Below are positions 53,416-62,032 of a stretch of DNA of 64,000 nucleotides, one piece after another. The notes under the pieces are model-generated. The model did no database searches, was not told the DNA's origin, and was given only the letters and a program-made list of their open reading frames with translations. Source of the DNA: Chromobacterium subtsugae (GTDB lineage: Bacteria; Pseudomonadota; Gammaproteobacteria; Burkholderiales; Chromobacteriaceae); assembly GCF_001676875.1 (NCBI RefSeq), contig NZ_JYKA01000013.1:1-64000 (forward strand). The letters are read 5' to 3'. Position 1 is the first letter of the stretch. Each line of letters starts with the position of its first letter. The position numbers were made by a program, and so were the translations under genes.

Positions 53416-54951
53416 ATGCAAACCCGTTTATTAGCCAGTCTTCTGACTCTAACCTTATTGAGCGCATGCACAAGCACACAGCTCGCTGGCGATCCTTTAA
53501 ATGAAAAACCAGATAGCCAATCTGGAACTGTCATCTTATCGCTCACCATCAATACTGGTGAAGTACCGCCCATTGAGCTTATTGAACTGACCAGAAATGA
53601 GGATCCCACATCAGGATTTAATAAAAAATATCAGCTCAAGAATATCGTTCCAGGCCTCTCAAAAGATACTGCACTTTATATTGGCACCCTTCCAGCTGGA
53701 ACCTATAAACTTGACTACTTGCGTGCTCAATTGAAATTTTTGTCAGTATCTCCAGGACAGCGAGAGCTAGTTGGAGATTTTCGCGTTGAACCAGGGAAAA
53801 CCTCAGATCTTGGTCGACTTATTCTGACAGCGATCAACTACAAAGTAGCCTTTGGACGCAGTCTTCATGAAAAAGACAACCGAAAATTAGTAGCGCTTGC
53901 GGCGCCGTCATACCAAAGTCTCTATCAACAAGCCTCATCAACAGGCTGGCTGAAAACCGAGCCAACAGACCGCATTGAGGCATACGCGCTCAGCAGACCG
54001 CAAGGGGCTGGCGGCTTTAGCGAATTAGCTGATCATAGGATAATAGGTGGGTCAAGGTTTGGCAGCATATTGGTACGCCAAGATTCTGGCCACTGGAAAC
54101 TGATTGGAAGAACTGGTGAACTCAATTCCATTCTATTCACCACTCCCTATCCCATCCAGCCCTATATGGCGGTTGCCGTCGGTGAGTTCGGTAGTTTTTT
54201 CAAAGTGCGCATGGATGGCAAAACCTTGCCTATCGACCGAGGAAATCTTCCTCTTGGAAATTATTTCTTCATAGACAGTTCTCCAGATCAAAAACACTGG
54301 TTTGTCGGAGTCCAGCTGCCTGGAAAAGTATCCTTGTATGAATCCAATCAATTGGAAAATGGAAACTGGAAAATTGCAAGAGAAAATCCGGCAGGAATAT
54401 TATGGCTATGGCACTATCCTGGCGGTATTGGTTATGCATCAAGCTCGGTCCGAGTGATTGCCTGCTATGACTATGCGCAAAAGCAATGGCGCCAAAATGA
54501 TACTCCTGAAAAGCGTTATATCATCTCAGTGGCCGGTGGACCGACAAAGTCGGTCGGCGTGCTAACTCAGGTAGGCTTAGGAATTGCGGGAGTATTCGCC
54601 AAAACCCATTACAGCTCAGATTGCGGAGCCAACTGGAAAGAAACTCACTCCCCCTATACCGTCAAAGCTTCCGCTCCCATCATTCTGCCATCAGGCCAGA
54701 TTTTGGAAAGCGGTGGCGTATTCGGCGATACCGGCATTTACCGCAGTGACGATGGTAGCAACTGGAGCAAGATTTACAGCGATCAGCTGATATTGCGCGA
54801 TCACATCTGGGTCATGCCGACGGCAGGCCTGATCAGCGTATCGAATAGCATTAACGGAGTTGAGGACATCCAATATTCGAATGATGGAGGAGCTACCTGG
54901 AGTACTGAAGTCACGAGCTACGACTCAAGGCAAAATAACACAAAGGACTGA
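53416..54951 (+). CDS. AT-rich predicted lipoprotein with C-terminal Asp-box (BNR) repeats
   Basis: 511 aa. The signal peptide MQTRLLASLLTLTLLSAC gives a lipobox LSAC (Cys18). The N-terminal half has a beta-rich domain with the segment FRVEPGKTSDLGRLILTAI. The C-terminal part carries three Asp-box-like motifs (S/D-x-G-x2-W) at SSDCGANW (about 400), SDDGSNW (444) and SNDGGATW (488), as in BNR/sialidase-type propellers. No catalytic sialidase residues are recognised. Base and codon use are much more AT-rich than neighbours, suggesting horizontal acquisition next to tRNA-Phe genes. A surface ligand-binding role is plausible but unproven. Confidence 0.8.
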   Translation: MQTRLLASLLTLTLLSACTSTQLAGDPLNEKPDSQSGTVILSLTINTGEVPPIELIELTRNEDPTSGFNKKYQLKNIVPGLSKDTALYIGTLPAGTYKLDYLRAQLKFLSVSPGQRELVGDFRVEPGKTSDLGRLILTAINYKVAFGRSLHEKDNRKLVALAAPSYQSLYQQASSTGWLKTEPTDRIEAYALSRPQGAGGFSELADHRIIGGSRFGSILVRQDSGHWKLIGRTGELNSILFTTPYPIQPYMAVAVGEFGSFFKVRMDGKTLPIDRGNLPLGNYFFIDSSPDQKHWFVGVQLPGKVSLYESNQLENGNWKIARENPAGILWLWHYPGGIGYASSSVRVIACYDYAQKQWRQNDTPEKRYIISVAGGPTKSVGVLTQVGLGIAGVFAKTHYSSDCGANWKETHSPYTVKASAPIILPSGQILESGGVFGDTGIYRSDDGSNWSKIYSDQLILRDHIWVMPTAGLISVSNSINGVEDIQYSNDGGATWSTEVTSYDSRQNNTKD

Positions 54952-54968
54952 CCGTTAAGCAGCGCCAA

Positions 54969-54987
54969 GCGGACCGTTTCGGTCCGC
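54969..54987 (+). terminator. hairpin after the lipoprotein gene
   Basis: GCGGACCG-TTT-CGGTCCGC, a perfect 8-bp stem 17 nt past the stop. The T run is poor. Confidence 0.55.
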
Positions 54988-55012
54988 CTCGAATTAAGCC
55001 GATCCCAAATGG

Positions 55013-55040
55013 AAAACGCCCAGCAATTGCTTGCTGGGCG
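55013..55040 (-). terminator. terminator of the tRNA-Phe pair
   Basis: CGCCCAGCAA and TTGCTGGGCG with a TTGC loop. On the minus strand it is followed by TTTTC, just past the 3' end of the downstream tRNA-Phe. Confidence 0.85.
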
Positions 55041-55048
55041 TCGTAATC

Positions 55049-55124
55049 TGGTGGCCAGTCGCGGAATCGAACCACGGACACGCGGATTTTCAATCCGCTG
55101 CTCTACCAACTGAGCTAACTGGCC
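55049..55124 (-). tRNA. tRNA-Phe (anticodon GAA), copy 2
   Basis: A 76-nt minus-strand cloverleaf. The acceptor GGCCAGT pairs with ACTGGCC, with encoded ACCA. The D-arm is GCTCAGTTGGTAGAGC, the anticodon arm CGGATTGAAAATCCG gives GAA, and the T-arm is CCGTGGTTCGATTCCGCG-like. Identical to the copy 7 nt upstream. Confidence 0.96.
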
Positions 55125-55131
55125 TAAGTTG

Positions 55132-55207
55132 TGGTGGCCAGTCGCGGAATCGAACCACGGACACGCGGATTTTCAATCCGCTGCTCTACCAACTGAGCTA
55201 ACTGGCC
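55132..55207 (-). tRNA. tRNA-Phe (anticodon GAA), copy 1
   Basis: Identical in sequence to the second copy at 55049-55124. The two form an exact tandem duplication with a 7-nt spacer and are probably one transcript read on the minus strand. tRNA-Phe genes are frequent integration sites, but no integrase is seen beside them here. Confidence 0.96.
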
Positions 55208-55312
55208 ACATCTGTCTGCCCGCGCTGTCGCGCCGTCAGAGCCATGCATTTAATCAGAGGACGGCTTTTGAGTCAAGGCATAATTGCAAAAAAACGGCTC
55301 GCCCTCCGCCTG

Positions 55313-55351
55313 AAAACACAAACAGCCCGGCCGCTCAACGCGCCCGGGCTG
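55313..55351 (-). terminator. terminator of the homogentisate operon
   Basis: CAGCCCGG and CCGGGCTG form a perfect 8-bp stem with a 13-nt loop. On the minus strand TTTGTGTTTT follows. It starts 14 nt after the maiA stop codon. Confidence 0.75.
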
Positions 55352-55364
55352 CCGGATCAAACAC

Positions 55365-56009
55365 TTACACCGCGTCCGGCTGCTTGGCAGGATGCGCGTC
55401 GGCAAATGCCGGCAGCGCCTCCAACGCCTCCGCAATGCGGACGATGGTCGGATACGGCGCCAGGTCCACGCCGAAGCGGCGCGCGCTGAATACCTGCGGC
55501 AGCAGGCACACGTCAGCCAGCGTCGGCGCGTCGCCTACCGCATAACGGCCGGCAGTCTGCGCCAGCTGCCGCTCCAGCGCGTCGAAGCCGGTGCGGATCC
55601 AGTGGCGGATCCACTCGGTCTTGCCCTCTTCGCTCGCGCCGTGCTCGGCCTGCAGGAACTTGCCCACCCTAGGGTTCTGCAAGGGGTGGATGTCCGCCGC
55701 GATGGCCAGCGCGATCGAACGGACCCGCGCCCGCGCCGCCGGCTCGGCCGGCAGCAGCCGCGCCGTGTCCGGATAGGCTTCGTCCAGGTATTCGCAGATC
55801 GCCAAGGACTGCGCGATCTGCACGCCGCCATCGTCCAGCAGCGGCACCAGGCCGTACGGGTTGATCGCCAGATAGTCGGCGCTGCGCTGCTCGCCCTTGA
55901 GCAGGTTCACCGCCCGATACTGGTAAGCCAGTCCCTTCAGGTTCAGCGCGATGCGGACGCGGTATGCGGCGCTGGAGCGGAAGTAGCCGTACAGGACGCG
56001 TTCAGCCAT
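55365..56009 (-). CDS. maiA: maleylacetoacetate isomerase (zeta-class GST)
   Basis: 214 aa. The N-terminal thioredoxin-like GST domain starts YGYFRSSAAYRVRIALNLKGL, the zeta-class glutathione-binding motif (with Ala in place of the usual Cys of SSC). IAQSLAICEYLDE and the C-terminal helical domain (VGDAPTLADVCLLPQVFSARRF) complete it. It isomerises maleylacetoacetate to fumarylacetoacetate using glutathione. The start overlaps the fahA stop by 8 nt. Last gene of the tyrosine-degradation operon. Confidence 0.93.
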   Translation of the reverse strand: MAERVLYGYFRSSAAYRVRIALNLKGLAYQYRAVNLLKGEQRSADYLAINPYGLVPLLDDGGVQIAQSLAICEYLDEAYPDTARLLPAEPAARARVRSIALAIAADIHPLQNPRVGKFLQAEHGASEEGKTEWIRHWIRTGFDALERQLAQTAGRYAVGDAPTLADVCLLPQVFSARRFGVDLAPYPTIVRIAEALEALPAFADAHPAKQPDAV

Positions 56010-56979
56010 GGGCGACCACGGTTTGCTCGATGGCGCCGAAGATGCTGTCGCCGGCCGCGCTCTTCATCTCGATGCGCACCGTGTCGCCCACCTTCATGAA
56101 CGGCGTCTTCGCCGCGCCCTGCTCGATGGTTTCTATCATCCGCTGTTCGGCCAGGCAGCAGGAGCCGACGCTGCGGTCCTTGTTGGAGATGGTGCCGGAG
56201 CCGACGATGGAACCGGCGACCAGCTCGCGGGTCTTGGAGACGTGCGCCACCAGCTGCGGGAAGCTGAACTGCATCTCCACGCCGCAATCGGGCTTGCCGT
56301 AGAACGCGCCGTTGTAGTCGACCAACAGCGGCAGATGCACCTTGCCGCCCTGCCAGGCGTCGCCCAGCTCGTCCGGCGTGACGGCGACCGGTGAAAAGGC
56401 GGTGGCCGGCTTGCTCTGGAAGAAGCCGAATCCCTTGGCCAGCTCAGGCGGGATCAGATTGCGCAGCGTCACGTCGTTGACCAGCATCAGCAAGCGGATG
56501 TGCTTCTCATCGGCTGGCGCGCCCAGCGGCACGTCGCCGGTGACCACCGCTACCTCGCCCTCGAAATCCAGGCCCCAGGCCTCGTCGCGCAGCGGGATGC
56601 CGGCCGTCGGGGCGAGGAAGGCGTCGGAGCCGCCCTGGTACATCAAGGGGTCGGTGTAGAAGCTTTCCGGCACCTCGGCGCCGCGCGCCTTGCGCACCAG
56701 CTCGACGTGGTTCAGGTAGGCGCTGCCGTCGGCCCACTGGTAGGCGCGCGGCAGCGGGCTGAGGCAGCGCCCGGAGTCGAAGGCGACCTCGTCCGGCACC
56801 TTGCCCTGGTTCAGGGCGGCGTAGACTTCCTGCAGGCGCGGCGCGGCCTGCGCCCAGTTGTCCAGCGCGCCCTGCAGCGTGGCGGCGATGGCGGAAACGG
56901 CCACCGCGCGGGTCAGATCGCGGCTGACCACCATCAGCTGTCCGTCGCGGGTGTGGTTGTGATAAGTGGCTAATTTCAT
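56002..56979 (-). CDS. fahA: fumarylacetoacetate hydrolase-family enzyme
   Basis: 325 aa. The FAH catalytic fold is visible in GLDFEGEVAVVTGDVPLG (metal-binding Glu region), LMLVNDVTLRNL, FFQSKPATAFSPVAVTPDELG and GSIVGSGTISNKD. It begins MKLATYHNHTRDGQLMVVSRD, as in the betaproteobacterial homogentisate-pathway enzyme. It hydrolyses fumarylacetoacetate to fumarate and acetoacetate. The frame extends 17 codons upstream, but this ATG suits the family. Confidence 0.92.
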   Translation of the reverse strand: MKLATYHNHTRDGQLMVVSRDLTRAVAVSAIAATLQGALDNWAQAAPRLQEVYAALNQGKVPDEVAFDSGRCLSPLPRAYQWADGSAYLNHVELVRKARGAEVPESFYTDPLMYQGGSDAFLAPTAGIPLRDEAWGLDFEGEVAVVTGDVPLGAPADEKHIRLLMLVNDVTLRNLIPPELAKGFGFFQSKPATAFSPVAVTPDELGDAWQGGKVHLPLLVDYNGAFYGKPDCGVEMQFSFPQLVAHVSKTRELVAGSIVGSGTISNKDRSVGSCCLAEQRMIETIEQGAAKTPFMKVGDTVRIEMKSAAGDSIFGAIEQTVVAHG

Positions 56980-57154
56980 CTTGATGTTCTTTCTGCTAGC
57001 GGCCGCTGCGGGCCGTTCCTCTATATCCATTTTCCGGCTTGGCCTGAGCGCGCTTGCGCCGCGAGCGGGCCTCGGTCGGCGGGAGAAGCTCAGCGGTAGC
57101 CATCGTACCGCAAGCCTCTCGGCGCCAAGGTCGGGCCGCTCTGCGGCGCTGGCC

Positions 57155-58288
57155 TCAAACCGGCTTGGGCTTCCAGCTGTCCACGTATCCTTGCCACTCG
57201 ACGCTGGCCAGGCCCGGCCCCTGCTCCAGGGCGTCGCGGGCGTCTATCATCACCGCCACTTCGTCGGTGAATTTCTTCGGCTCGGTCATCGCCTTGGCGA
57301 AGGCCTTCGGGTGCGGGCCATGGGTGAAGCCGGCCGGGTGGAAGGTCAGCATGCCAGGTTTGATGTTGTCGCGGCTGAAAAAGTCGCCGGCGTGGTAGAA
57401 GATCACTTCATCGTAATCGTCGTTGTTGTGATAGAACGGCACTTTCAGCGCGCCCGGGTCGGACTCGATCGGCCGCGGCACGAAGGTGCAGATCACGAAG
57501 CCGTCGGCGACGAAGGTGGTGTGGGCCGACGGCGGCAGATGGTAGCGGTGGCTCATCAGCGGGCGGATGTCGCGCCAGTTGACGCGCGCCACCGAATTGT
57601 TGCCGTGCCAGCCGATGGCATCCAGCGGATTGAACGGATAGGTGACGATGGACAGCGCGCCGCGGCGCTTGATCACCACCTGCCATTCGTCCTCCGTCTG
57701 CTGCGCCTTGAAGACATCATCGATCGCCGGCACGTCCAGCACCGCCTCGTCGAAGATCGCGTGCGGACCGACCAGGCCTTTTTCCGGCAGCTGGTAAGCG
57801 CCGTTGCTGGTCTCGACCAGCAGCATGGTGGTCGGGCTGGCCGGCTCGATGCGCCAGCTGGTGGAGCGCGGCACCAGGATGTAGTCGCCGTCGCGGTAGC
57901 TCAAGTGGCCGTAATCGCAAAACAATTCGCCGCTGCCGGCGTGGATGAACAAGAGGTCGTCGCCGTCGGCATTGCGGAACAGCTGGGTCATCGCCTGCTC
58001 GCAGCGCCAGATGCGCAGCTTGCACTGGGCGTTGTGCAACACCAGCGGCGCGTCCCACGGCGCCGGCGCGCCGTGCGGCAGCTCGTTCAGGTCAAAGGCG
58101 CGCGGGCGCAACGGGCCCTCCCACGCGCTCCAGGCCGTGGGCGGGTGCTTGTGGTGCAGATGGGTGGCCGGGCCGAAGAAGCCGCTGCGGCCGACTTCCC
58201 GCTCGTAAATGGCCTCGGCCGGAAAATCGGCGTGGGCCTGGCGCGAGAACGTGCCTTCGCGGTGGGGGTAACTGATCCATTTACGCAT
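57155..58288 (-). CDS. hmgA: homogentisate 1,2-dioxygenase
   Basis: 377 aa, cupin-fold non-haem iron dioxygenase. RKWISYPHREGTFSRQAH is a typical start. The C-terminal half carries iron-site and substrate residues in PLMSHRYHLPP, NNDDYDEVIFYHAGDF and MLTFHPAGFTHGPHP. It opens the homogentisate ring to maleylacetoacetate. It is about 60 residues shorter than the human-type enzyme, as in the compact branch of this family found in several proteobacteria. Spacers of 121 and 175 nt separate it from hppD and fahA. Confidence 0.92.
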   Translation of the reverse strand: MRKWISYPHREGTFSRQAHADFPAEAIYEREVGRSGFFGPATHLHHKHPPTAWSAWEGPLRPRAFDLNELPHGAPAPWDAPLVLHNAQCKLRIWRCEQAMTQLFRNADGDDLLFIHAGSGELFCDYGHLSYRDGDYILVPRSTSWRIEPASPTTMLLVETSNGAYQLPEKGLVGPHAIFDEAVLDVPAIDDVFKAQQTEDEWQVVIKRRGALSIVTYPFNPLDAIGWHGNNSVARVNWRDIRPLMSHRYHLPPSAHTTFVADGFVICTFVPRPIESDPGALKVPFYHNNDDYDEVIFYHAGDFFSRDNIKPGMLTFHPAGFTHGPHPKAFAKAMTEPKKFTDEVAVMIDARDALEQGPGLASVEWQGYVDSWKPKPV

Positions 58289-58409
58289 GTTTGATGTCCT
58301 GTCCGTCCGGCCATGCCGCGTTGGCCGGCGCATTGCAAGGGATAAGCGGCGCGACGCCGCGCGCCCGTCGGGGAGGCTCCCGGACGGGCTGGCGCGGCAA
58401 AGCGTAGGA

Positions 58410-59486
58410 TCAATCGGCCTTCAGCACGCCGCGGCGGATCTGATCTTCCTCGATGGACTCGAACAGAGCCTTGAAGTTGCCTTCGCCGAAGCCCTCGTTG
58501 CCCTTGCGCTGGATGATCTCGAAGAAGATCGGCCCGATCACGGTTTCGGTGAAGATCTGCAGCAGGATGCCTTCCACCGGCGCGCCGTCGATCAGGATGC
58601 TGTTCTTCTTCAGGCGGGCCACGTCCTCGCCGTGGTTCGGCACGCGGGTGTCCACCTTTTCGTAATAGGTGTCCGGCGTATCGAGGAAGCGGGTGCCGCG
58701 CGCCTTCAGCGTTTCCACCGTGGCGTAGATGTCGTCGGTGGTCAGCGCGATGTGCTGGATGCCTTCGCCGTTGTACTGGCGCAGGAATTCCTCGATCTGG
58801 CTCTTGTCGTCGGACGACTCGTTGATCGGGATGCGGATCTTGCCGCAGGGGCTGGTCATCGCCTTGGACACCAGGCCGGTCAGCTTGCCTTCGATGTCGA
58901 AGTAGCGGATTTCGCGGAAGTTGGCGATGCCAGTGTAGAAGTCGGCCCAGGTGGCCATATTGCCGCGCGCCACATTGTGGGTCAGGTGGTCGATCAGGGT
59001 CAGGCCGACGCCGAACGGGTGCTGGTCCACGCCTTCCAGCGGCACGAAGTCGATCTCGTAGATGTCCTTGCCCTGGCCGTAACGATCGACGAAGTACAAG
59101 GCGGAACCGCCGATGCCCTGCACCGCCGGGATATTCAACTCCATCGCGCCGACCGGGCGCTGATACGGCTTGGCGCCGTGCGACAGCGCGTATTCATACG
59201 CCTTGGCGGCGTCCTTGACGCGCCAGGCCATCGCACAAGCGGACGGGCCGTGCGCCTTGGCGAACTCGCTGGCCGGCTGGCTGCGCTCGGCGTTCAGGAT
59301 GAAGTTGATGTCGCCCTGGCGATACAGGCGCACGTCCTTGCTGCGGTGGCGGGCAACCTCGGTGAAGCCCAGCGACAGGAACAGCTGGTTCAGCTTCTCC
59401 ACGCCCTCGGCGTCGGGGGCGGTGTATTCGACGAACTCAAAACCGTCGGTGGCTAGCGGATTTTGCAGCATGGCTTCCATTTTCAT
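58410..59486 (-). CDS. hppD: 4-hydroxyphenylpyruvate dioxygenase
   Basis: 358 aa, two vicinal-oxygen-chelate modules. The iron ligands lie in LIDHLTHNVARG (His), GIQHIALTTDDI (His) and GPIFFEIIQRKGNEGFGEGNF (Glu), the classical HPPD C-terminus. It converts 4-hydroxyphenylpyruvate to homogentisate. AGAGGAG lies 6-8 nt before the ATG at 59486. The gene heads the catabolic operon hppD-hmgA-fahA-maiA, which supports growth on tyrosine or phenylalanine and, when blocked, pyomelanin formation. Confidence 0.96.
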   Translation of the reverse strand: MKMEAMLQNPLATDGFEFVEYTAPDAEGVEKLNQLFLSLGFTEVARHRSKDVRLYRQGDINFILNAERSQPASEFAKAHGPSACAMAWRVKDAAKAYEYALSHGAKPYQRPVGAMELNIPAVQGIGGSALYFVDRYGQGKDIYEIDFVPLEGVDQHPFGVGLTLIDHLTHNVARGNMATWADFYTGIANFREIRYFDIEGKLTGLVSKAMTSPCGKIRIPINESSDDKSQIEEFLRQYNGEGIQHIALTTDDIYATVETLKARGTRFLDTPDTYYEKVDTRVPNHGEDVARLKKNSILIDGAPVEGILLQIFTETVIGPIFFEIIQRKGNEGFGEGNFKALFESIEEDQIRRGVLKAD

Positions 59487-59912
59487 CAGTTTCTCCTCTG
59501 TTATAGTCTGGCGAAAGAATTTTCTTGCGCAGACAATCGACTCGGCATGAGCGCTACTTGTAAACGTCTGCAGGCGGACCGCGTTATGTAAGCAGGCCGC
59601 CTTCCCTCCCGCGCGGCGGGAGGATGGCAGTTTCGACAGGGCGGGACGAGGCAGGGAGAGGAAAGCCGCGGCTCGCGCAGGAACACGCGAACTGGCGCCG
59701 GACGCCGATGACGGCACGGCAAACTCTCCTCCGAACGAATCGTTATCTGCTGTCACACACCATCGACACGCATCGGCAGTCTGATGCTGCCGTTTGCTTG
59801 ATTTAGGCTTTTTATTCTATGGAAAGCCCGCAGCAATTATCTTGCTAAATGGCTTAACTTAAGCAATATTGAAGAATAAAATGTCTCAACTAACCGATAA
59901 TCAGGAGAAAAT
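59487..59912. promoter_or_regulatory. divergent control region between hppD and the Lrp/AsnC gene
   Basis: 426 nt without a supported gene. The half nearest the regulator is AT-rich and contains the perfect palindrome GCTTAA-C-TTAAGC (59852-59864), a plausible site for the adjacent Lrp/AsnC protein. A TATAAC-like -10 for hppD stands about 25 nt before its start codon; no clear -35 was seen. Confidence 0.5.
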
Positions 59913-60398
59913 ATGCCAAGTCTCACATTAGACAAGACAGACTTGCGTATTCTGGCCGAGCTGCAGCTTGACGGCCGGTTGACCAACGTCGAGCTGGCCG
60001 AGCGCGTGGCCCTGTCGCCATCGCCCTGCCTGCGCCGGCTGAAGCAACTGGAAGAGTCGGGCGTGATCCGCCAATATGTCGCCCTGCTGGATCCTGCGCA
60101 TATCGGTTTGGGCCTGCAGGCCTGGGTGCGCGTGACGCTGGAAAAACGCGGCAATCTGCATCTGCAAAGCTTCATCGAGGCGGTGCAGAGCTGGCCGGAA
60201 GTGATCAACTGCTTCGCGATGACCGGCGAGATGGACTATCTGCTGCAGGTGTATTTCGAAGACATGGAGCATTTCTCGCGCTTCGTGATGGACGAACTGC
60301 TGCAGCACCCGGGCGTGGAAGACGTGAAGTCCAGCTTCGTGCTGAAGGAGATCAAGCGCACCACCGCGCTGCCGCTGGGACAGCTGCGCAGCATGTAA
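59913..60398 (+). CDS. Lrp/AsnC-family transcriptional regulator
   Basis: 161 aa. The N-terminal HTH (LDKTDLRILAELQLDGRLTNVELAERVALSPSPCLRRLKQLE) is followed by the RAM/AsnC ligand-binding domain (about 70-150), with QSWPEVINCFAMTGEMDYLLQV. AGGAG precedes the ATG by 8 nt. Divergent from hppD, which makes it the likely amino-acid-responsive regulator of the tyrosine-degradation operon; similar arrangements are known for aromatic amino-acid catabolism in other proteobacteria. Confidence 0.93.
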   Translation: MPSLTLDKTDLRILAELQLDGRLTNVELAERVALSPSPCLRRLKQLEESGVIRQYVALLDPAHIGLGLQAWVRVTLEKRGNLHLQSFIEAVQSWPEVINCFAMTGEMDYLLQVYFEDMEHFSRFVMDELLQHPGVEDVKSSFVLKEIKRTTALPLGQLRSM

Positions 60399-60415
60399 GC
60401 GCTGGCGGAAGACGG

Positions 60416-60442
60416 AAAAAATGGCCCGAGAGGGCCATTTTT
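60416..60442. terminator. bidirectional terminator between Lrp/AsnC and yqhA-like genes
   Basis: AAAAAATGGCCC and GGGCCATTTTT around a GAGA loop, with A and T runs on either side. The two genes converge here. Confidence 0.92.
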
Positions 60443-60461
60443 CATGGAGAAGCGCGCCGCC

Positions 60462-61007
60462 TCAATGCCCCTGATGATGGGCGGCGGTGCTGGACAGCAG
60501 CTTGTCGGTATAGGCGATGGCCGCCGCCGACAGCAGGAAGGCCAGGTGCAGGAACAGCTGCCATTTGATGGTGTGCTCGTCGATGCGGCTGGCGTTGATG
60601 AAGGTTTGCAGCAGGTGGATCGACGAGATGCTGATGATGGCCATCGACAGCTTCACCTTCAGCACCGACGCATTGACATGATCCAGCCACTCCGGCTGGT
60701 CCGGGTGGGTGTCGATGCGCAGCCGCGACACGAAAGTCTCGTAGCCGCCCACCGTCACCATCACCAGCAAGTTGGCGATCATCACCACGTCGATCAGGCC
60801 GAGCACCGCCAGCATGATGTCGGTCTCGGTCAGGTGGTCCAGCCCCTCCAGCAGCTCCCACAGCTGGGCGAGGAATTTCCACGCGTACACGCCCTGCACC
60901 ACGATCAGGCCCAGATAGATGGGCAGCTGCAGCCAGCGGCTGCTGAAGATGACCTGGCCCAGCAGCGACTTCCTGGGCTCCCGGCGATTCGTTATGTTTT
61001 CTTGCAT
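60462..61007 (-). CDS. YqhA/UPF0114-family membrane protein
   Basis: 181 aa, three to four TM helices (about 24-45, 64-86, 117-135, 147-168). The segments [38 protein letters not shown]-type helix and [20 protein letters not shown] match UPF0114. Function unknown; a conserved inner-membrane protein. It lies 54 nt downstream of metF and ends in a His-rich tail (AAHHQGH). Confidence 0.88.
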   Translation of the reverse strand: MQENITNRREPRKSLLGQVIFSSRWLQLPIYLGLIVVQGVYAWKFLAQLWELLEGLDHLTETDIMLAVLGLIDVVMIANLLVMVTVGGYETFVSRLRIDTHPDQPEWLDHVNASVLKVKLSMAIISISSIHLLQTFINASRIDEHTIKWQLFLHLAFLLSAAAIAYTDKLLSSTAAHHQGH

Positions 61008-61027
61008 GAGGCTTCCTGATGTTGCAA

Positions 61028-61059
61028 GCCGGAGGCGCTCCCGCGGGAACGCCTCCGGC
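61028..61059 (-). other. long intercistronic hairpin between metF and the yqhA-like gene
   Basis: GCCGGAGGCG and CGCCTCCGGC pair perfectly, enclosing the self-complementary TCCCGCGGGA, so almost the whole 32-nt stretch can fold. No T run follows. Position directly after the metF stop suggests termination by other means or mRNA stabilisation. Confidence 0.55.
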
Positions 61060-61061
61060 CG

Positions 61062-61901
61062 TCACAGGCCCAGCCTCTGCCAGATGGTGGAGACCAGGCC
61101 CGCCTGGTTCAAAGTGTAAAAATGCAGACCGGGCGCGCCGCCCTGCAACAGGCGGTCGCACAGCTCGGTCACCACATCCAGCCCCAGCGCGCGGATGGAA
61201 GCGGTGTCGTCATAATAGGCCTGCATCCGCTGCCGCAGCCAACGCGGCACTTCCGCGCCGCACATGTCGGAAAATCTGCACAGCTGGCCGAAATTGGAGA
61301 TCGGCATGATACCGGGCACCACCGGAATGTCCACCCCGCGCGCCTGGATCTCGTCGACGAAGCGGAAATAGGCGTCTGCGTTGAAAAAATACTGGGTCAT
61401 CGCCGAGTTGGCGCCGGCCCGCACCTTGCGCACGAAGTTGTTGATGTCGTCTTCGGCCGAGCGCGCCTGCGGGTGGAATTCGGGATAGGCCGCCACCTCG
61501 ATGTGGAAGTGCTCGCCGTGCTGCTCGCGGATGAAGGACACCAGCTCGTTGGCGTAGCGGAATTCGCCGGCCGCCACCATGCCGGACGGGATGTCGCCGC
61601 GCAGCGCCACCAAGTGGCGGATGCCGTTGTTGCGGTATTCGTCGAGGATCGCCGCGATGTTCTCGCGGGTCGAGCCGATGCAGGACAGGTGCGGCGCCGC
61701 CGCGTGCCCCTCGCTGCGGATCTCCAGCACGGTGGACAAGGTGCCGTCGCGGGTAGTTCCGCCGGCGCCGAAAGTCACCGAGAAAAACTGCGGCTTGAAC
61801 TGGGCCAGCTGCTGGCGCGTGGTGCGCAGCTTGGCGATGCCTTCCGGCGTCTTGGGCGGGAAAAACTCGAAACTGAAGGTGCGTGGCGTCTGCGTCATCA
61901 T
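61062..61901 (-). CDS. metF: methylenetetrahydrofolate reductase
   Basis: 279 aa, FAD-dependent TIM barrel. It contains TFSFEFFPPKTPEG (catalytic Glu), FFSVTFGAGGTTRDGT, HLVALRGDIP, EVAAYPEFHP, AMTQYFFNADAYFRFVDE and PGIMPISNF. It makes 5-methyl-THF for methionine synthesis. Two adjacent ATG codons are possible starts (61901 or 61898). It sits next to ahcY, so both parts of the methyl cycle, homocysteine release and remethylation supply, are together. Confidence 0.96.
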   Translation of the reverse strand: MMTQTPRTFSFEFFPPKTPEGIAKLRTTRQQLAQFKPQFFSVTFGAGGTTRDGTLSTVLEIRSEGHAAAPHLSCIGSTRENIAAILDEYRNNGIRHLVALRGDIPSGMVAAGEFRYANELVSFIREQHGEHFHIEVAAYPEFHPQARSAEDDINNFVRKVRAGANSAMTQYFFNADAYFRFVDEIQARGVDIPVVPGIMPISNFGQLCRFSDMCGAEVPRWLRQRMQAYYDDTASIRALGLDVVTELCDRLLQGGAPGLHFYTLNQAGLVSTIWQRLGL

Positions 61902-61976
61902 GATCCTCTCTATCGCTGTCCTGGCTATCTTGTCGTCGCCGGCCTCTTTGTGCCGTTGCGCGTTTGCCGCTGCCCG

Positions 61977-62016
61977 AAAAAAACGGACAGCTCCATTCTA
62001 TGGGGGCTGTCCGTTT
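61977..62016 (-). terminator. terminator of ahcY
   Basis: ACGGACAG and CTGTCCGT form an 8-bp stem with a 16-nt loop that can itself pair partly (CTCCAT/ATGGGG). Seven T residues follow on the minus strand. Confidence 0.8.
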
Positions 62017-62032
62017 CGCCTTGGTTCAATAA

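Noticed and set aside
59499-59525. TGGC...TTGC pattern near hppD considered as a sigma-54 promoter
   Set aside because: The spacing between the GG and GC dinucleotides is 15 nt rather than 10, so it does not fit.
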